Of a stretch of 64,000 bases of DNA, positions 49,897 to 61,300 are shown piece after piece; positions within the stretch are counted from its first letter, which is position 1, and the number at the start of each line of letters is the position of its first letter. The notes under the pieces are model-generated. The model did not search any database and was not told the DNA's origin. It worked only from the letters and a program-made list of their open reading frames with translations. The translations under genes were made by a program, and so were the position numbers. The DNA is from Nymphaea colorata (lineage: Eukaryota > Streptophyta > Magnoliopsida > Nymphaeales > Nymphaeaceae): contig NC_045146.1 of assembly GCF_008831285.2 (NCBI RefSeq), forward strand, positions 11,857,289 to 11,921,288, read 5' to 3'.

Positions 49897-52800
49897 TCAA
49901 GAGCCATTAATAGAAGATGCTGCTTCTGCAGCCTTTTTCTCACGTTGTTTTTCCCTCTTCTTCTTGTTTCTCAATGCATTCTTACTTATTTCCCTAAAAG
50001 AAACCATCATTCAAGGATAGTTAAGAAAGAAGACCTTGTTCTCTAATAAAATGCAAGAAGTGGAAAAACTACTTTTGCTTAAACACAGGCGGAAGGCAAC
50101 TTACTCAGATGGACCAGTTTCCCCAAAAAGCTGCCACAGGGTAAGATCCAGAATCAAATCAGTGTTGGAATTACATGTTTATGTGAGAACTCAGTATTAT
50201 AAGAATGTAGTACCTCTGCCTGAACTGCAGCTACAGATTTGGCATGTGGTGGGCGATAGGCAGCAGCTTTCTGTGGAGGATTGCTGGCTTTTACAGAAGG
50301 CTGTGAAGGTTGTGCAGGCCGTAAAGGCTTTGAACCTTCAAGAAGAACCAACTATCAATTAACGGTACCAACACAACCAAAAAATATGCTCATTTTGTTT
50401 ACCTTTGTTACTGGAATCAATCTTGAAGCTCTCTTTGACTGCTTTTGTGAGTTCTTCAACATCACCAAATTTATCAAGTGCCTCTGGTTTCCACTCTGCC
50501 TGCAGAGGATTACCACAAAAAAGTCGCAAAAATTGGGAATGATGCTAAAATGGAATTTTACTTCACAGTTGAATCCTGACCTGATAAAGCTTGTCATACA
50601 TCTTCTTATAGTATAAGGACCCATCATGGTGAAAAATTTTAATCCTGAAAGGTGCTACATGTCAGTCCCTTAAATATTTCCAACAAAATTAACTTTTTCT
50701 TATAGTTGCCAATACTATTCCAATACATACCCATTGTCTATCTGTAATCTAGGAGCAGTTGTAGCAGTCATCAAATACCGCCCATCAGGAGACCATTCAC
50801 ATGTTACAGAGCATTCAGATTTTGTAGTTCCAAGTAATTTTTTTTCAGAGCAGTCCCAAAAGGCCTGCAGATGAGGTATTACTTAAGTATTTGATAAATA
50901 AGATGTACTTAATATCCTCACTTATAATCAATGCATAAAAAATTGTCACTTTAAGCAAAAAATTTATCTGGACAAGTTGGTAAAGGCTTTTTCCCTTTTC
51001 CATTCTATTCAGATGGCCAAAGCAATTTAGCTACAAATGGAATGGAGAACAAGGAAGCCAATCAACCATGGTTTGAAAAGACGATCATTGCATAATAAGG
51101 TCAACGAGCCATGAAGGTTTCTGGCCTCAGTATAACAGACTTAGATGCAATAGTCAAACATGCCAGAGGATGAATGACAGCACAAACTGGATTTGATAAA
51201 ATCAAGCATCAAGACTAACTTTACAACATAGCTTTTGATACAGGAAAAGAACAGGTGCCCAACCAATTATTGGAAAAGGCTAATCATCACATGCAATTTC
51301 AAGAAAGAAAATGGTGGAAATTAAAAAGAAAGATATGTCGATGAATTCAAGAAATCCAAGTAAAGGCTGTCCAAGAGATTTTATCCAAGTGAAGAAATAT
51401 GATGTGACAGGAACTGAAAAGCAAAAATTAGATATTACGCCAGCAAAACAGCAAAGAACAAGGAGTTGAAATTTATATTGGGCATCACCAAACAGAGAGG
51501 ACCAAATACAATGTTAATCAAGGCATAAAACATAAGGGCTTACTGAGTTTCCAAAACACACAAAAAAAAAAGGCTATGGTAAGCAAGGTGATGCTCCCAG
51601 AGGATTCCCTAGAATGAACATGGTCATTTATGAATGTTCTGAACTTTTAACAGTGAAGTTTTTAATAGCATAAACTAGTCACTTGCACAATAGAGCTGAA
51701 AAAAGGAGAAATTTGCATGCAATAAACAAAAGAATCTAAGTTGGACATTATAATAAATCTGAGCAATTGGGCCTAGATCTGTAAATCTAAAAACAAAATG
51801 AACCAGGATGCAAAAGATTTAGTTACGGCCTGCACAACCTTCCAGCCTTCTGTAAAGGCCTCACAGCCTTCTTCAACATCATTATCTAGAAACTAGTTGA
51901 AAGCAACTTATGCAAAAGGCACTCGCTTTCATGAGGCTGATCCGATATCATGCACAAAGTTAGGGCTAAATAAGTGTTAACTTAGCTTCGAAAAGCACAA
52001 AAACAAAGCCTTTTCAGACAGCTGCACCTGGTCAATGACATTATCAACCCCAGAAGTACCTTTTAGTTTATTATTGAGATCAGACTTCTCTTACATAACA
52101 AACATCAGCCAAAGATTTGGCACCTAATTTTGCAGTACTGAATTGACAACACAGCTAATGGGTTAAAGAACGCCAGCAGAGAAAAGATAAATTAAACCAA
52201 AATATCTGCAGCATGACAATTTGTTAAGGGCCTGCATGCAAAATGAACAAAACACCATATAAAGAAGGAAATTAAAAAACCAGAAAGATATGATATGAAA
52301 GCATGTCAAGCTTTATAAGTAAAACTGCCATCCCAAAAGATTCGCACTGCAGTGTATATAGATGCATCAACTTGTGTAACTATAGTTGATCTGTACAAAA
52401 CCAAATTTGTCAACCATGAGGTACATAGATGCGGTTAGGCTTTCCAGGAAATCAAAATAACATCATGAAAACACGGTGACATCTTCTATACACTCTAAAT
52501 CTAAGGCATCCATTTAGAATGTGAAGCCAACAGACACCGCTACTTAAAACTAGCATATAGTGGTACATCTCATAACTTGATCTGATAACATGAACACCAG
52601 TCCAGCAACACTTCAAGGACTTGTGGTGTCATTGGGCAGCAACTATTTTTAATAAATGAGCACTACAGGTGTATGACACATATGCTACTCCTGTAAGCAT
52701 AAAAGAAGTCTGCAAATCTATTGAAGACTCAAGCAGGCGGCATCTGATGTTCACACATTTTATCATTGAGAGCCTAGCGAATGATAGCAAACTTCAAACT

Positions 52801-54823
52801 CTGTGAGTCCAGAAACAAGCAGTGCCTCTTTTTAGAAGAGACAACACTTAACATTACTTAAAAAGCAAGAAAAGATACTTAAGCATAACCATTGCAGAAC
52901 CCGAATAATAAGTTCACTGAGGAAAAAGCACATGACAGAAACAAACTCGAATCATAAGACCAGTAAAGCAATACCATCAACAGGCTCCACAAAATTTGCT
53001 TAACTCACCATGTCACCAGGTAAATTACCAAACCCTGCCACACATAGGACTGGGAAATGGGATCAAGGCCAACAATCCCAACTAATGAAAAATTTACCAT
53101 GAAAAGCAATATATCAACAACAAGGAAAAGAAAAAAATGCAACCATATGGCCATTAACAATGTCAGTATAATCTTAGGCACCGATATAACTAACCTGTAT
53201 TCAGACATAATCATCAGAAAGCATACTAGTATTCAAGCATGATCATCAGAAAATCGAAATGCTTATAAAGGATACGTTTTCCTCTAGGATTCCATCTGAG
53301 AGTGTTGTACGGTCCAGTTCCAAGCTCAAAGATTGGATTGCATTTCTTGTCAAATAAGGTCACCTTTGCAGGCATAACTGTAATAAAATTAAGGAATAGA
53401 AACACGTATAGCAAAAAGGGGTTATGAACATTTTAATGGAATTCCTTTACTTCTCTCTGCCAAAAATGGGAAAGAAAGAAGAGACTCAGAACCAAGGATA
53501 CATCCATAAACAACGACGAATTCAGTACCCAAAGGTGACCATTGAACATCATGAACTGGCCCTTCCTTCCCTGCAAAACCGCCAAAAATTTCACCTTGAT
53601 GAGTTTCAGGATTAACGAAATCTAAAAAATAAGCTCGATTCCAAAGAATCGGAAGACTGCAGCATAAGAGCTATACTCAGAGGAACGTGTCCTTCATGGC
53701 TTCCATCAGTCGTCAAGTAATTCAATTTCGTCTCCCCATAGTAACTCTGGTTGCTCTTATCCACGTCCGACTGCGCCACCACCAGAAGGCCCGTGGAGCC
53801 GCGATTCCATAGCATCTGTACCGAGGAGCAGCGGAAGAAGCTCCGCCGCGCAACCGCCTGGCTCTGTAAATTCTTCTCGCACGAGAAAATCTGAACGCTG
53901 GCAGGAATTCCCTGATCCAAGAAGCCAACAGGTAAAAAAAAAAAATCACCAAACAAAAGAGAAAAGGTTCCATTGAACAACAGAGGAATGCGAAGAATGC
54001 AAAATCTGGCTCAGCAAGATAGAGGGCTAGATGCAAAGAACGATTGAGACCTTCGATTCCGGAACGAACGCCGCAACATGAGAGGCAGGCGACTTCGGAA
54101 GCTCCATTGCTACTAGTCCAGGGATCCTGAGCCTGTAGAGGATGCCCTTCGAAAAGTCCTTGGCGTCGAAGAACTGTATCTCGTTTGTCGCCATCCGGCA
54201 AGCAACGGATTCATCATCGCTGAATCTGATAGTCGGCCTGATCGTTCAGCAGGCAAACAGCCTCAGCATGGCTCAGAATAAGTAAACCAAGTGATGGAGA
54301 AAATGAAAAGACGGGCCAACGCACCACGTGGTCTTGGAGATATTCTTCTGGAACAACTCGTAGACGGGAGCGGAAGTGGTGGTGTTCCAGAGAACAACAT
54401 TCTTCTCCTGTTGCGAGCCCGGGGATGGCTTGCGGAAGGTCTGTAGGTAGGTGGACCGGGGGGAGATGACCGCGGCAGCGACGCCCGCGATCTGGAAAGA
54501 GAGGGTCTCGGCGAAGGTTGAGGTGTCATAGAGCCTCACGGCGGCGTTGCTGTCGGTGACGGCGAGAAGCAGAGAGCCGTCGGGGCTGAAGGACGACGAG
54601 GAGCAGGGTGAGCCCTGGAGCTTGACGCCGGGATGGCCATCTGCAAACGGTGGGCCGGTGCTCAGAGAGAACCCACTTGGTTCTCTCGCTGCAAAAAAAG
54701 TTTTCGCAACCAAAATATCTCAGCAAAGAGAAACAGAGACAGAGAAAGACAGGGAAACAGAGAGAAAGAGAGGGTACTGAGAATCTGCAAGGAAGGGGAT
54801 GAAGATGATGATGATGAGGTCAT
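49897..54823 (-). CDS. EIF2A: Eukaryotic translation initiation factor 2A
   Basis: Thirteen exons: 54778-54823, 54325-54688, 54051-54237, 53677-53911, 53502-53570, 53276-53377, 53009-53049, 50731-50864, 50581-50644, 50403-50499, 50214-50335, 50105-50130 and 49897-49993. They join in frame to 527 residues. The N-terminal two thirds is the WD40-like beta-propeller of eIF2A (REPSGFSLSTGPPF, STYLQTFRKP, ARRSFFRCSSVQ, VVAQSDVDKSNQSYYGETK, GFGNLPGDM, CEWSPDGRYLMTATTAPR). After a linker come AAYRPPHAKS and a basic C-terminus (KNKKKREKQREKKAAEA), likely the RNA or ribosome contact. eIF2A is a non-canonical factor aiding Met-tRNA delivery to the 40S subunit. Exon 12 is only 26 bases and exon 7 only 41; intron 7 (50865-53008) is about 2.1 kb. 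Confidence 0.93.
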
Positions 54824-57800
54824 TGAGTTGCGCCGCCAGTCGTCGTCCTCCGGCCGCTCTGAGAGAGAAGACGAAGGAAGCCGACCTCGGGTTTTCCCTT
54901 TCGCCTGAGTAGGACGCGTTCCCCTTCCTGTTTGGGGAAATCACAAGGGAAAGCTATTTTTCCTAAGAAACAGAATTCAGGATGGTTATTCCAAGGTATC
55001 GAAGAATTCTGTTTCCTTCGGTTATCAAACAGTTCCGACGGGGGAAAAGGAATTTAGTACGTCTCGATCTCTCCCTCCCATGTTGTTACTACAATCTTCG
55101 CTCCAAAATTTTTCATGTGAGAAATTACTGGTTAAATTATTCATTTCGCAGTAATCAACGAATTGGCCTTCTGACCGAGACAAAATTTTGTTGAGAAAAG
55201 CACAAATACGTAAGTTCGTAACTGAAAAATGCAACTAATAAGTAAATGTAATATATTGTCATGTAAAGCTAGAAGGGCATGTGAGCGTGTTTAGGATAAA
55301 AGTTTGAAGAACATCATGGCAGCAGATTTTTGCAGAAGCAAACATTCAACCATGAAAATGGGTATTAAACATTAACAAGGATACTAAGTTTTCTATTTTT
55401 CCCAACTCCTTTATTCCCATCCGGTGTCTACCTCGCCTGTTGTCGATGTTGATCTCGTATCGGCCACAAATACAAATGTTTCGTAAGATGGACCCGGATC
55501 TAAGCAATTTTTGGTTTATCATAAAATATAAAATATTTATTAATTTTTTCTATAAAATGACTTGATGCAGTCCAATGTGCATGGATGACCACTATGAAAG
55601 CTAGTTAAGCGTCTCTAATTTAGCTTTCCAAGTGGGTTAAGCAAACACAAGTTGCAGCAGCTGCTCTCAGTTTATGTTTATGTGAACCACAGCTGGTTGG
55701 ATTGGCGGATCGTTGAGAATTCAATTCAGTTTAATGTTTTGTGAGTGTTATTTTTTTTTTCATTGTTTCATTTTTTGCGAGTGTCATTTTTTTTTTAATT
55801 TGAAACCGTGATAATATGACATTTTATTTGACAGATGTACCATAAGTTCATTTATGTCGGAAAGGTAAAAGGTATTGGCCCTTCTTTGGGGGGCGTCACT
55901 CGCCTTAGTATACCTGAAACTATTGTTTTTTTTTTTTTTGATGGTTGTTTAGAAGAGCTTTTGAGATTCATGAATTTTTGGGGCACAATGTTGTGTATTT
56001 TTTTTCCAATCTTCAGAAAACATATTATTTAATATCAAGCTTTGGTCGGTAGAACAAAGGTTTCAACTTCCACATTGCCATGGTATGTAAATACCTCATA
56101 TTTTTGTTCCAGGAATTTTACTACCTTCTTTGCAGGAGAAAGTATCAAAACTTCGTGTATACATATATATATATATATATATATTTGAATAAGTGACTAA
56201 CTAACAAACAAAAATGACGACTTCTTTTAAGGGCCTCTACAACTTATTTCATGAAGTCTATCGTTCCAATGAAGGTCCAAATGAACAGGACCTCAAAAAT
56301 TTTCATTATGTCATCTAACTCAGGTGACAAAAAAATCAAACTCGATTTCCATCGTTGCGGCATTCCAGAATTGCAGGTGACAAGAGAGTATTCCTATGTC
56401 GCTTTTGCTATAATATGCCAAAGTTTTTGTTGAAAGCAATAGCGCCCATTAACAGATCAAACAAGTCCAACCCCCAAACCCCATTTTCACGACGACCACC
56501 ATCAGAAATCGAAGAAGGGTATTTCCTGCACAGACGAAGGGTTAGCCGTTCAACAACCCACTAACGTCTGCAAGTAGTAACCGGCAATCCTTTCCGACGT
56601 TTCGGTAAGAGAGAGAGAGAGAGAGAGCGCGCGCGAGCGAGAGAAAGTGGGAGAGGGAGAGTCAATCTCAAAATTTTTGACACAAATGGACGCAGAACAT
56701 CAGAGAAAACAGATCGTGACTGATTCTACAGGGAAAAACAGAGAGGGACAGACACAAGTTGAAAGAAAAATCGTCTTTTAAGGAAACGCATGCACAAGAG
56801 GAAGCCTTTACAACAACGCAAAAAAAAAAAAGAGAAGAGAGAAAGAGAATGAGAGAGAGAGAGAGATAATTAAAGTACACTCATAGACATTCATAGAACA
56901 CTAAAACTAAGAACACTAAAACTAAGAGCCAATAAATCTGTCTCAATCTTTAGAGAGATTCGTGAAAAACTCACGAGTGTTCTATTACTTTTGCCAAAGG
57001 ACTCCTCAAACAATTTTGGTAGGCTTAGGGAAGGAGGATTTGGATTTTAGATCTCACCAAAAGGAGTTGACTTAATTTTAAGACCTCCAGCCTGGAGGGG
57101 AAACTGCAGAGTAACCCTTGTTGATGGAAAATGCTGGCTTATGGCTTCCCCTAATTTGCAACGTGTGATAAATCAGATCTTGCTTCCGGTATAATTTTGC
57201 TTGGCCTTCTGTTCCTTTCGTTCTTCTCTTGTACGGATCCCTACATGTTATTGTCAACAACTCTTGGAGTAATAAACGAAAGCACAAGGTGCGCCTTTAC
57301 AACTTTATCCATCCGATTAAGAATCTCGCTGTTAATAATCCTAGGATTGTTGTCAAATAGGAAAATGGTTGATATTTGTGAAAATTCGATTCTTTTTTTT
57401 TTTTTCTTTTTAAGTTCACCATCCACCTGACTAGGCTCTCAACCTAAAGTCAATTCATTAGACAATTACACATCTCTCGGTGTACATTGGTACGGGCACT
57501 ACACAAACCATACAGAAAAGAATGAAGAAAAATACCGTGAAATTCGCATAACAAACAAATCTTCTTTCATTCAAATAGTAATTTCATTTAAATAACAATT
57601 AACGTTATAAACTAAAGTGTTACACCATGTCTACTACTCAAGAGAAAAGGCAAAACACCCGCTACGAGAGACAAAACCCCAACCCCCACTCAACTGCTCG
57701 TTTACAAAGGTACGTAGATGGCTAGCTTTGGGTCTTGGGAAGTTACTGACTACCTACCTATCAACCGCGCCACCACCTGCCCCCTCACCTCCCCCGACTC

Positions 57801-58249
57801 GAAGCTATATTACTCGAGGCTATATTCACCATATATGTTAGATTAGATAGTGCTACTTGCATAATACGTTTTACCGATAAAAAGTATTGCCACATCATTA
57901 ATTACCTCACCGCACAACAAAGCCATGAATAGCAAGGGTCAGATTTTATTTGAGGTCGTCCCATCGCCTGATATTTCATCTAGGTGTTCGATCTTTTTCT
58001 GCCTACCTGTACCCATTACGTGCCATCCAGCCCGGAGTTGGATACCAGCTGAGTTCGTATAACAACTATTAGTTTTGTACATAAACCAGTCCGAATAATG
58101 ACAATGCGTCAATGTAATCGAACGCACACAGCAGTGGAGAGCAATTAGATTGCTGGCTAACACATTTAGATTTCTGGCTAACCCATGGTTGTTTATAACC
58201 TAAAAAGACGGTTACTTATATGGCATATCCGCCAAAGGGATAAGATTCG
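54824..58249. other. Intergenic right of eIF2A
   Basis: Promoter and 5' leader of eIF2A at the left. The remainder is AT-rich with no gene recognised. T runs near 55750-55800, a TA run at about 56159-56184, and GA runs near 56609-56628 and 56849-56867. Confidence 0.5.
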
Positions 58250-59655
58250 CATCAAATTAAAAACAAAGTCGGAGGAGGTCTAGAATTCATGAACTCATGG
58301 TTGTCGATGGGCGACCCGCGGGTAGGCGGACCTGCCACCGACGTCCACATTGGAAGCGTACGTTCTTTTGGATCTTCTCCAAGTTCAAGCATGTGGCTTG
58401 TACGAGAACAAACGTTCCCACCGAGGGAGAAAACTTGGGTGACAAAGTGACGAGACATGGATCAGATCTCAAGAAGCGACTGGGGGCCAGTTTGTAGAAA
58501 CAAAATTAGTTAAAGCCGAGGCCACACGAACCTCTCCGACCGTGGGCTCCGGCTCTTCCAACAGTTGCCCGAAAACAAAAAATGCAGATATGGCTTCAAT
58601 CAGAACGCTGCCACCGGCAGAGTATGTCCGACCCTCATCGTGAACCCAGCAAATAGAGGACCAAGGGGTTCCCGACCCTTCCACTCGGAAACTAGGTCGG
58701 TTCAGGATGAGGGAGCGTCACGGAGACACAGACGATGGATGATACAGCCAGCTGATTGAAGTTCCACATCGTCACATTGGATCCGCCATAGACTGCTCCG
58801 ACCTGAGCTCATGATGAGAACTTCGTTAAGCATAGGGTCGGATGCCACCACTAACCGGCTGAGCAGGCGGATAATTATAGCTCCCTTCGCTAGAAAACTG
58901 GAAAGCAAGATTGGTGACAACAAAGCAGAAAATTCTAAATATAACAAGCACAGAGCTTACAATGTGAATCTGTACCTCAGATCTGCTCAGGCAGATCCCC
59001 GGGTTCCGATGGATACACGAACCAACGGCCACTACGACTCCGAGGGGCAGAATCATGCCGGAGAAGCAGGAGCAATCCCACAGCTTCCAAGAAAGATAAA
59101 GAACAGTTTTGTTATCCTCGCAAACACAAAATTCCTCCAAATATGAGGAAAAGAGGAGTGGAAAATCTACTCCTCAATACCTGCACCAAAACCCTCCTTT
59201 CCCTGAAGAGAACTCGGCTTCACACACGAGCTCTAAACCTGTCGCCTACAAATCACCTTCTGATAACAAAAACCCAGAAATTGCAGGAGAAGAAACGAAT
59301 CATGCATGCTATCTTTTGCGCCCTACCATGATCCTTCCCTTCCGCTGATCTCGCCTCCATCGTCCTTCGAACGAACACAAATTCTAATAACAAATTACTA
59401 ACATATGGCTTATATAGCAGTAAAAAGTAAGAACCATTAAAAGCAACATATACCGGTCCATCAATATCGCGGAAATATAACCCACAGGACAGTACCATAT
59501 TTGGACTACAAACTCCTACCAGATTTTGAAATTTCAAAAGAAAAAAGTGAAGAAAGGCAGCAAAACGAAAGGAAGAAATTGAAACGGATAGTTTTCCTGT
59601 TCCTCTGAACATCTGTACAAAATCTTATAGATCCATCATCATCATCATTAGGAAT
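58250..59655. other. GC-richer stretch with overlapping ORFs, no gene recognised
   Basis: Higher GC than its surroundings. Several minus-strand ORFs overlap in different frames (58469-58684, 58702-58947, 58826-59140), with possible splice sites such as GAGGTACAG near 58974. None matches a family I know. It may hold a decayed gene or extended 3' sequence of the gene at 59656. Confidence 0.35.
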
Positions 59656-60753
59656 TTACTCACATGCACAGGATGGTGCGACCTCCATATCAGCCTTTGT
59701 TGTCCTCTCTGCTTCAACTTCCAACGCCAGAGTCTCAGCCTCCGGCTCGGCTGTTGATCTGTCATCCTGCTCTGCACGCGATTTCTCAGCCTCTGCTTGC
59801 GATGCCTCCATATGGGGCACATCCAGCTCGGACCGCGATATCACCTCATCTACGTCAGCACACGAGACAACCTCGGGCTCTCCGTCCCCGACGCTTTGTT
59901 CTGAAGAAATATCGCCGCCACCTTCATTTCCAGATACTTCTTCATTATTCGCCTCGACTCGATCAGCCTCCAGCATCCTCAGCCTCCGTCTCAATTCCAC
60001 AATCTCCTGCTCCATCAGAAACATACGCTCCTTGAGTGTCAGATTCTCCTCCTCCAACTGTGCAATGAGCGCGTCCTGATCATCCACTTTGCTCTCCAAC
60101 AGATTCTCATATCTCGACTCATCGTCACCGCCAAAACCAGAAGGGTAGATCATCTCAAACCGGCTTAGATCGTGGTCCAGCCTCCGCTCCACCTCCACGT
60201 GCTCCTCCACATCACTCTCGCTGTCACTCGATGTTCCCGTCTCATCCCGATTTTCCTCGTTTCCTGGCGATCGCAGACGAATTAATCCGTTCATGGAACC
60301 ATACCCATCGACGCCCCACTCCTCCTTCGCCATGTCGATCAAACCCTCTCTTGAGGGCGAAATAACAGGGGTTGGCAAGATAGCGGGAGTGACCGGGCAG
60401 GGAGAGACCAGAGAGGCAATTCCCCCGGACTTCTTCGCACGGATGATAAAAGACGTCGTATTCCGTGGCGCATAGGGCGCAAACCTGTGGAACTTCCGCT
60501 TCGGGTAGAATCGCCGTGCTTTCAGCCTGTTCTGAGTCTGCAATTCCTGAAGCCTCGGCGGGTTGTAACCGACAACACCCTGTTGTTGTGCTGCTGGCGC
60601 ACCCTCGCTCCCCTTCCGCCGCATATCCATCTTCTTCGACTTCCATCCTGCACGGCCAGACTGTGGATACCCACCAGCCACGCTCGTCCCACTGCTACCT
60701 CCGCCGTGCCACCCTCCATAGGTTCGATTCATCATCTGGCCCTTATCGTTCAT
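59656..60753 (-). CDS. Uncharacterised plant coiled-coil protein with basic and acidic regions
   Basis: 365 residues in one exon. Order of parts: Gly-rich N-terminus (about 13-28); basic stretch (77-90, LKARRFYPKRKFHR) followed at once by FAPYAPRNTTSFII (91-104); Pro-rich segment (118-133); acidic Ser/Asp/Glu segment (165-190); predicted coiled coil (about 213-265, QLEEENLTLKERMFLMEQE); Glu/Ala-rich tail. There is no signal peptide or membrane segment, and basic clusters could act as nuclear localisation signals. I know no established function. The order basic, NTT-F motif, acidic, coiled coil resembles animal HEXIM, but this is only a resemblance. Confidence 0.85.
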   Translation of the reverse strand: MNDKGQMMNRTYGGWHGGGSSGTSVAGGYPQSGRAGWKSKKMDMRRKGSEGAPAAQQQGVVGYNPPRLQELQTQNRLKARRFYPKRKFHRFAPYAPRNTTSFIIRAKKSGGIASLVSPCPVTPAILPTPVISPSREGLIDMAKEEWGVDGYGSMNGLIRLRSPGNEENRDETGTSSDSESDVEEHVEVERRLDHDLSRFEMIYPSGFGGDDESRYENLLESKVDDQDALIAQLEEENLTLKERMFLMEQEIVELRRRLRMLEADRVEANNEEVSGNEGGGDISSEQSVGDGEPEVVSCADVDEVISRSELDVPHMEASQAEAEKSRAEQDDRSTAEPEAETLALEVEAERTTKADMEVAPSCACE

Positions 60754-61300
60754 CCTTGAGCTTCAAGAACCAAAGCGAACACAGCAAAACAGAATTCCCC
60801 GTCGCCGAACTCCTCCCCAACACAAACCAACCGAATCCGTTACCTGAATCCCTCAATGTACGATCCCCAATCTCAAAAAGAAACGACGTGCTGCGCTGAA
60901 AGCGGAATCTATCAAAACCCTCTTCTCTGAACTACACTTCCCTAAGAAACCAGCAAGAAAAGTCCTACGGAAAACGATGATCGAAAAGACGAAAACCCTA
61001 CCAAACTATGAGAGAGAGAGAGAGAGAGTTCTGGAGAAATCTAGGGTTTCGAGAATGGATCCCGAGCCCTGCGAAGTTCCGTTTCCGACGAAATCAACCC
61101 GCTGGTGAGATCAGTAACGGTAAGAAACTAGGGCTCACAGAACCAGCAAGAGAGAGAGAAAGGGGAAAGATGGAATAAGGAAGAAGAAAAGAAAAGAGCG
61201 GGGACGATGTCGTCAGACTTAGCCACCAGGAAAGGAAAACGAGAACGGCTCAGGAAGAAAGTCAGGAGAAGCGACTGGCGAGGGAGGGCTTATATAGGCC
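60754..61300 (-). promoter_or_regulatory. 5' leader and promoter of the coiled-coil gene
   Basis: TATATAA on the minus strand at 61290-61296 is a good TATA box, implying a start near 61260 and a leader of about 500 bases. The leader contains a GA run (about 61011-61028, CT on the sense strand). A possible leader intron begins after CAG at about 60844 and ends shortly before the ATG. Confidence 0.55.
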
